A DNA stretch of 64,000 nucleotides from contig NZ_JAKVIR010000034.1 in assembly GCF_022601975.1 (NCBI RefSeq), forward strand, positions 1 to 64,000. Reading direction: 5' to 3'. The DNA is from Pontibacter sp. E15-1. Its GTDB lineage: Bacteria > Bacteroidota > Bacteroidia > Cytophagales > Hymenobacteraceae. Under the pieces are notes generated by a model, which saw only the letters and a list, made by a program, of their open reading frames with translations, did not search any database and was not told the DNA's origin. The position numbers were made by a program, and so were the translations under genes. Shown in pieces: positions 60,980-64,000 of the stretch (positions are counted from its first letter, which is position 1; every line of letters starts with the position of its first letter).

Positions 60980-62803
60980 TTAACTCCGCACTAATTTTCG
61001 TCTGTTTAAATCCTTCCGGATTATTTCCATTACTTCATCCGCCGCCCTGTCATCAAGCCTGGCTGCGACAAACTCTACTATCATATCGACAAACCAGTTG
61101 GAGTCATGGGTGTTGTTCATGAGCTTGTTGATTCGCTTTATGATAAGGTCATAGTACCTGTCCAGAAAGTCCTCCTGAGGCAGGTCCATCTTGTAAAGCG
61201 GCAGCTTACCGGTCTCTTCGTAGGTTATTTGCTTGACTCCCTCCCTGATCTTCCTCTCTCTTACTACGATAGGCTTTTGCAGCGTCACATCGGGAATGAT
61301 GGGAACCCACTTTCTTCCCTTTTCATCTTCAAAGCAGAAGCGTTCGAGGGCGGCCCGGTCTCTGTACCCGTCGATTACGGCACTTACGCAGGCATACTGC
61401 TCGTTAGGGCTTCCGTCCTCATTGACTTTTCTCTCCTCGGGGTCCACCACAAAGTACTTTCTCAGAAAGCTCTGGCAGTTGTGCCGTCCCAGGAAGTAGT
61501 CGTGTATCCTGTACTCCTTGCTCAGAAAGCCGCCGAACCCGGCGAGGGCTCCGCAGGCTATGGCATACTCCGGCCTGTCCACGTCATCCCGGGAGGGGGC
61601 AATCACATGGAGCCCGTAGCTGTCCTTGTCGTAAGCCTCTATGGCCTCCTTTGCGTCAAAGCGCAGCTGCGAGGCCATGGCGAAAGCAAGGTCGGTGGCA
61701 TAGCTGAACACGTGCTCAGAGCGCGGGGCGGGCTCCTCTATGTCAAAGTCGTAAGAGGGGAAGGGGTCAATGAGGATAACGGAAGAGTTCTCAAGCCCAA
61801 TGCTTTTGGCCTCCATTCTCTCTGTGTCGTTCATAGCGTTGACGGATGCCAGCTCCTCCGTTCTGTCCTCCTCCCGCAGCCGTACCTGCAGCAGCAGGTC
61901 GCGCATCAGCTCGACAGGCTCATTGTTGGAGGTGCCCCCGTCTGCGATCAGGCTTTTGTACAGATCCTCCTCCTCTGTGATCGTCTTACCAAGGCCGATG
62001 GTGCCCTTCCCGAACTTGCCGTTCTTCCTGAAGAAGGGGTTGTCCCAGATGTACTTTGCCTTTCGGGACAGGGGCCTTGCTCTCAGGCCGATGGGGAACG
62101 CGCCGGTGGCTTTGGATGCCTCTATCAACGGTTTCAGGTTGTCTAAGTTCCCGGCTGAGATCTCCATGCGGCCGTCCTTCTCATAGCGGTCGCTCCACCT
62201 GAAGTGGGCCAGGTCCCTGTGCTCAGAGATGTACTGCTCAGCGGCGCCGAGTGCTTTGCTGTTCAGTTGGTATTTCATGCCCGTCACGTTGAAGAGCGTC
62301 ATGAACAGCTCCGCGTCCTCACTGACAAAGGCCGGTTTTCCGATTCTACCTGAGGCGCTTACCTCCCTCACATAATCCTCGAACTTCTGGCCAACCTTGT
62401 CTATGAAGCGAGCGTTCATGGCAGAGGGAATAAAATAATTGTCTATGTCTTCGGTGTCGAGCATCTGGTCGAATACATCGCCCCCCGTAAGCTCCACCCA
62501 CAGTTTCCAGAGGATGTTTTTCTCAGGACTCACCTGCAATGTCCGCCCGTCATCTTCCAGCACCGGGTGCTCTATTTTGTCCCGGAAGGCGAAGTAGGCC
62601 ATGGCGGCAGTGATGCCTCCTCCAGACGCCCCCCCGAAAAGGTCAATCTCCACGTTATGATCAGGAACACTGGGATCTGTGCCTCGTGCCTTCTCCCAGT
62701 TCTCCAGTGCCTCCAGGAGATAATCCATGACACCGGCAGTATAGGCCCCCGCGGATACGGAGCCCGCCAGGCAAAGGCCAAGATGAAAAGTCTGTTTGCT
62801 CAT
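60980..62803 (-). CDS. Patatin-like phospholipase, long form
   Basis: A 607-residue cytosolic patatin-like protein. The oxyanion loop reads LAGSVSAGAYTAGV (about 12-25), the nucleophile motif is FGGASGGGIT (S60) and the partner Asp lies in IADGGTSNNEP (D288), so the catalytic Ser-Asp dyad is intact. The remaining 300 residues are a family-specific C-terminus (GGFLSKEYRIHDYFLGRHNCQSFLRKYF, FVDMIVEFVAARLDD). It hydrolyses acyl esters of lipids. It is divergent from two membrane-protein genes and downstream of none. Housekeeping lipid turnover or an effector role are both possible. Confidence 0.85.
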   Translation of the reverse strand: MSKQTFHLGLCLAGSVSAGAYTAGVMDYLLEALENWEKARGTDPSVPDHNVEIDLFGGASGGGITAAMAYFAFRDKIEHPVLEDDGRTLQVSPEKNILWKLWVELTGGDVFDQMLDTEDIDNYFIPSAMNARFIDKVGQKFEDYVREVSASGRIGKPAFVSEDAELFMTLFNVTGMKYQLNSKALGAAEQYISEHRDLAHFRWSDRYEKDGRMEISAGNLDNLKPLIEASKATGAFPIGLRARPLSRKAKYIWDNPFFRKNGKFGKGTIGLGKTITEEEDLYKSLIADGGTSNNEPVELMRDLLLQVRLREEDRTEELASVNAMNDTERMEAKSIGLENSSVILIDPFPSYDFDIEEPAPRSEHVFSYATDLAFAMASQLRFDAKEAIEAYDKDSYGLHVIAPSRDDVDRPEYAIACGALAGFGGFLSKEYRIHDYFLGRHNCQSFLRKYFVVDPEERKVNEDGSPNEQYACVSAVIDGYRDRAALERFCFEDEKGRKWVPIIPDVTLQKPIVVRERKIREGVKQITYEETGKLPLYKMDLPQEDFLDRYYDLIIKRINKLMNNTHDSNWFVDMIVEFVAARLDDRAADEVMEIIRKDLNRRKLVRS

Positions 62804-63078
62804 AGTTTTCTAAGTATAATCAAGCTTCTTAGAATGCAGTCATGTTATAATACGATTTAAATATTATTTTGTCTTATAATAATTTAACACGTATAATCTC
62901 ATACTGATGCTGCTTTGTAGGGTATCGGTGTATTCTGTGACTCGGTCAACACTTTTTATAGCGTGTCATTAGTCGGATGGATAACGTTGTTGCCGAGGCT
63001 ATGATCTGTCCTTCCAAGGAGGTAAATGAACAACCAACAGACCTATTGTAATACCCTTCAACTTTAACCGCAAAACGA

Positions 63079-63654
63079 ATGAGGACAGAATTTGTAACGG
63101 CTATAGCCACTATTGCTGTCATTGTAGCGTTGGCAATCATCATTTATGTTTTCAGCCGAAGCAAAAGAGAGGAAACGAAAGTTAGGTACGCAGATTATGA
63201 CGGAGCAAACAAAGCACTGGAGCGCCTTGGGGACTGGGCTAAGTGGATGTCGGGAATCCAAACAGCCGTGTTGGGAGCCGTTGGTTTTATCATAGACAAA
63301 GTTCCAGTTGCGGGAAAAGACAATTTAATGTCCCTGACAACGACTGTGGTTATATTGTTGATTGGCGCGGGGCTGTTTTGCAGTGCTTGGGTACTTTCTG
63401 CATTGCCGTCCATAACAATACGGGTTCCACAAAAGCTTAATGTCAAGCAAGGCATAAAAGTGCCAACACATTACGATGTTTATGAATACTCCCTTTATGG
63501 TATATTCAAGGGAATCCGCCTCGTGTTCATGGTTACTCTCCAGCACTGGCTATGGGCGCTTGGACTGTTAGCATTTGGCTTCCTCCTGTTGCAGTTCTCT
63601 CAATTGCCACCTTCGCCATCTTCTTCTCCTTGCACGATCCAAATTCAAGACTAG
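63079..63654 (+). CDS. Membrane protein of unknown function
   Basis: A 191-residue protein with an N-terminal helix (FVTAIATIAVIVALAIIIYVF), then a cytosolic stretch, then helices TAVLGAVGFIIDKV, SLTTTVVILLIGAGLFCSAWVLSALP and a late one LWALGLLAFGFLLLQF. Between them lies a conserved-looking segment PTHYDVYEYSLYGIFKG. It starts 275 bp from the divergent patatin gene and precedes another membrane gene by about 80 bp. Family unknown. Confidence 0.7.
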   Translation: MRTEFVTAIATIAVIVALAIIIYVFSRSKREETKVRYADYDGANKALERLGDWAKWMSGIQTAVLGAVGFIIDKVPVAGKDNLMSLTTTVVILLIGAGLFCSAWVLSALPSITIRVPQKLNVKQGIKVPTHYDVYEYSLYGIFKGIRLVFMVTLQHWLWALGLLAFGFLLLQFSQLPPSPSSSPCTIQIQD

Positions 63655-63735
63655 GCTTCCCTGTCTACTCATCAAAGAAGCCAATCACATTCCGCACTGT
63701 CAACTTTTTTCAGGATGAGGCAATAAATAGATAAT

Positions 63736-64000
63736 ATGCAGCGCGAACCTATTTTCTTGGAGCGTATTTGGTGGGTAAGCCCCATATTAGCGTCTCTACT
63801 AATTGTAATCACCAGCTATTATCTCGACAGCTACTTTATCATACATGAAAATGTAACTATCAGGGTTGCTACCACGGCTGTTGACAATAGCACAGAGTAC
63901 GCTCAAAGGGTTATCTGGATGGGGAGCTTTGGACTTTATGTCCTCGCCTGGTCCGTTGCCGCAGGGACCTGCCTTTATGTATTTTCTAAAAGTTGGCATT
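63736..64000 (+). CDS. Partial membrane protein, cut by the window end
   Basis: From the ATG at 63736-63738 the frame is open to the window edge (88 codons) and reads MQREPIFLERIWWVSPILAS, a first membrane helix, YLDSYFIIHENVTIRVATTAVDN and a second helix SFGLYVLAWSVAAGTCLYVF. It lies in the same direction as the preceding membrane protein and may be cotranscribed with it. Function unknown. Confidence 0.55.
   Translation, partial: MQREPIFLERIWWVSPILASLLIVITSYYLDSYFIIHENVTIRVATTAVDNSTEYAQRVIWMGSFGLYVLAWSVAAGTCLYVFSKSWH

Noticed and set aside
61106-62146. Plus-strand frame of 346 codons
   Set aside because: It lies fully antisense to the patatin-like gene, whose catalytic motifs are intact on the minus strand.
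60980-62803. CBASS-type defence operon around the patatin gene
   Set aside because: No CD-NTase, ubiquitin-like or other CBASS component is visible next to it, so the claim was reduced to a low-weight observation.

Overview
The window looks like a chromosomal accessory region of a Bacteroidota species, most likely a Hymenobacteraceae member (Pontibacter-like; this is inference from protein character, not from a marker gene). The evidence is a SusC/SusD pair, promoters of the Bacteroidota type (TTTG, a spacer of 19-22, TAnnTTTG), small DUF6428/DUF6686/HYC_CC_PP-type proteins, and moderate GC with sparse Shine-Dalgarno signals.

Layout. 1-2962: an arsenic operon on the minus strand (ArsR, a frameshifted DUF6428 protein, a metallophosphoesterase, an ACR3 arsenite pump, then a gene cut by the window edge) behind a perfect 38-nt operator. 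2963-6712: an intergenic repeat, a broken glycosidase gene, a fused SPW/VKOR-type membrane protein and a sugar epimerase. 6918-24104: a large minus-strand copper/heavy-metal island with Met-rich exported proteins, a persulfide-dioxygenase/rhodanese protein joined to an HMA domain, CopA, two SHOCT proteins, DUF3347 proteins, an HMA-AraC regulator, a SCO protein and a complete CusB-TolC-CusA efflux set. 24577-28058: a membrane protein, a decayed gene, an XRE regulator with a stop codon in its HTH, then a plus-strand CsoR-type regulator, a Cys-rich thioredoxin-like protein, a Csp-type four-helix copper store and a small exported protein. 28227-31912: a divergent iron pair (PepSY membrane protein, TonB receptor) under Fur-like boxes.

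32119-36978: two conserved hypotheticals, then an AraC regulator facing an acetyltransferase, alpha/beta hydrolase, cupin and cyclophilin-fold gene row. 37241-42497: a mobile zone with an intact IS1-family element, an AlbA-type regulator, an orphan RHS tip carrying a colicin-E3-like RNase with a DUF6980-like probable immunity gene, and an IS256-family element. 42588-49984: SusC/SusD with a Tat-exported phosphoesterase, an IS3 remnant and a DUF1080 protein. 49985-53074: a second copy of the intergenic repeat, ChrA and a DUF1259 protein. 53222-60029: a second RND metal-efflux set with two His-rich small proteins. 60185-64000: a membrane protein, a patatin-like lipase and two more membrane proteins, the last one cut.

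Most of the genes serve metal handling: sensing (ArsR, CsoR-type, HMA-AraC), export (ACR3, CopA, two RND sets, ChrA), periplasmic binding (Met-, His- and Cys-rich small proteins) and cytosolic storage (Csp). Several reading frames are broken by single-base changes in homopolymers. This is either true decay or sequence error, and should be kept in mind when reading the calls.
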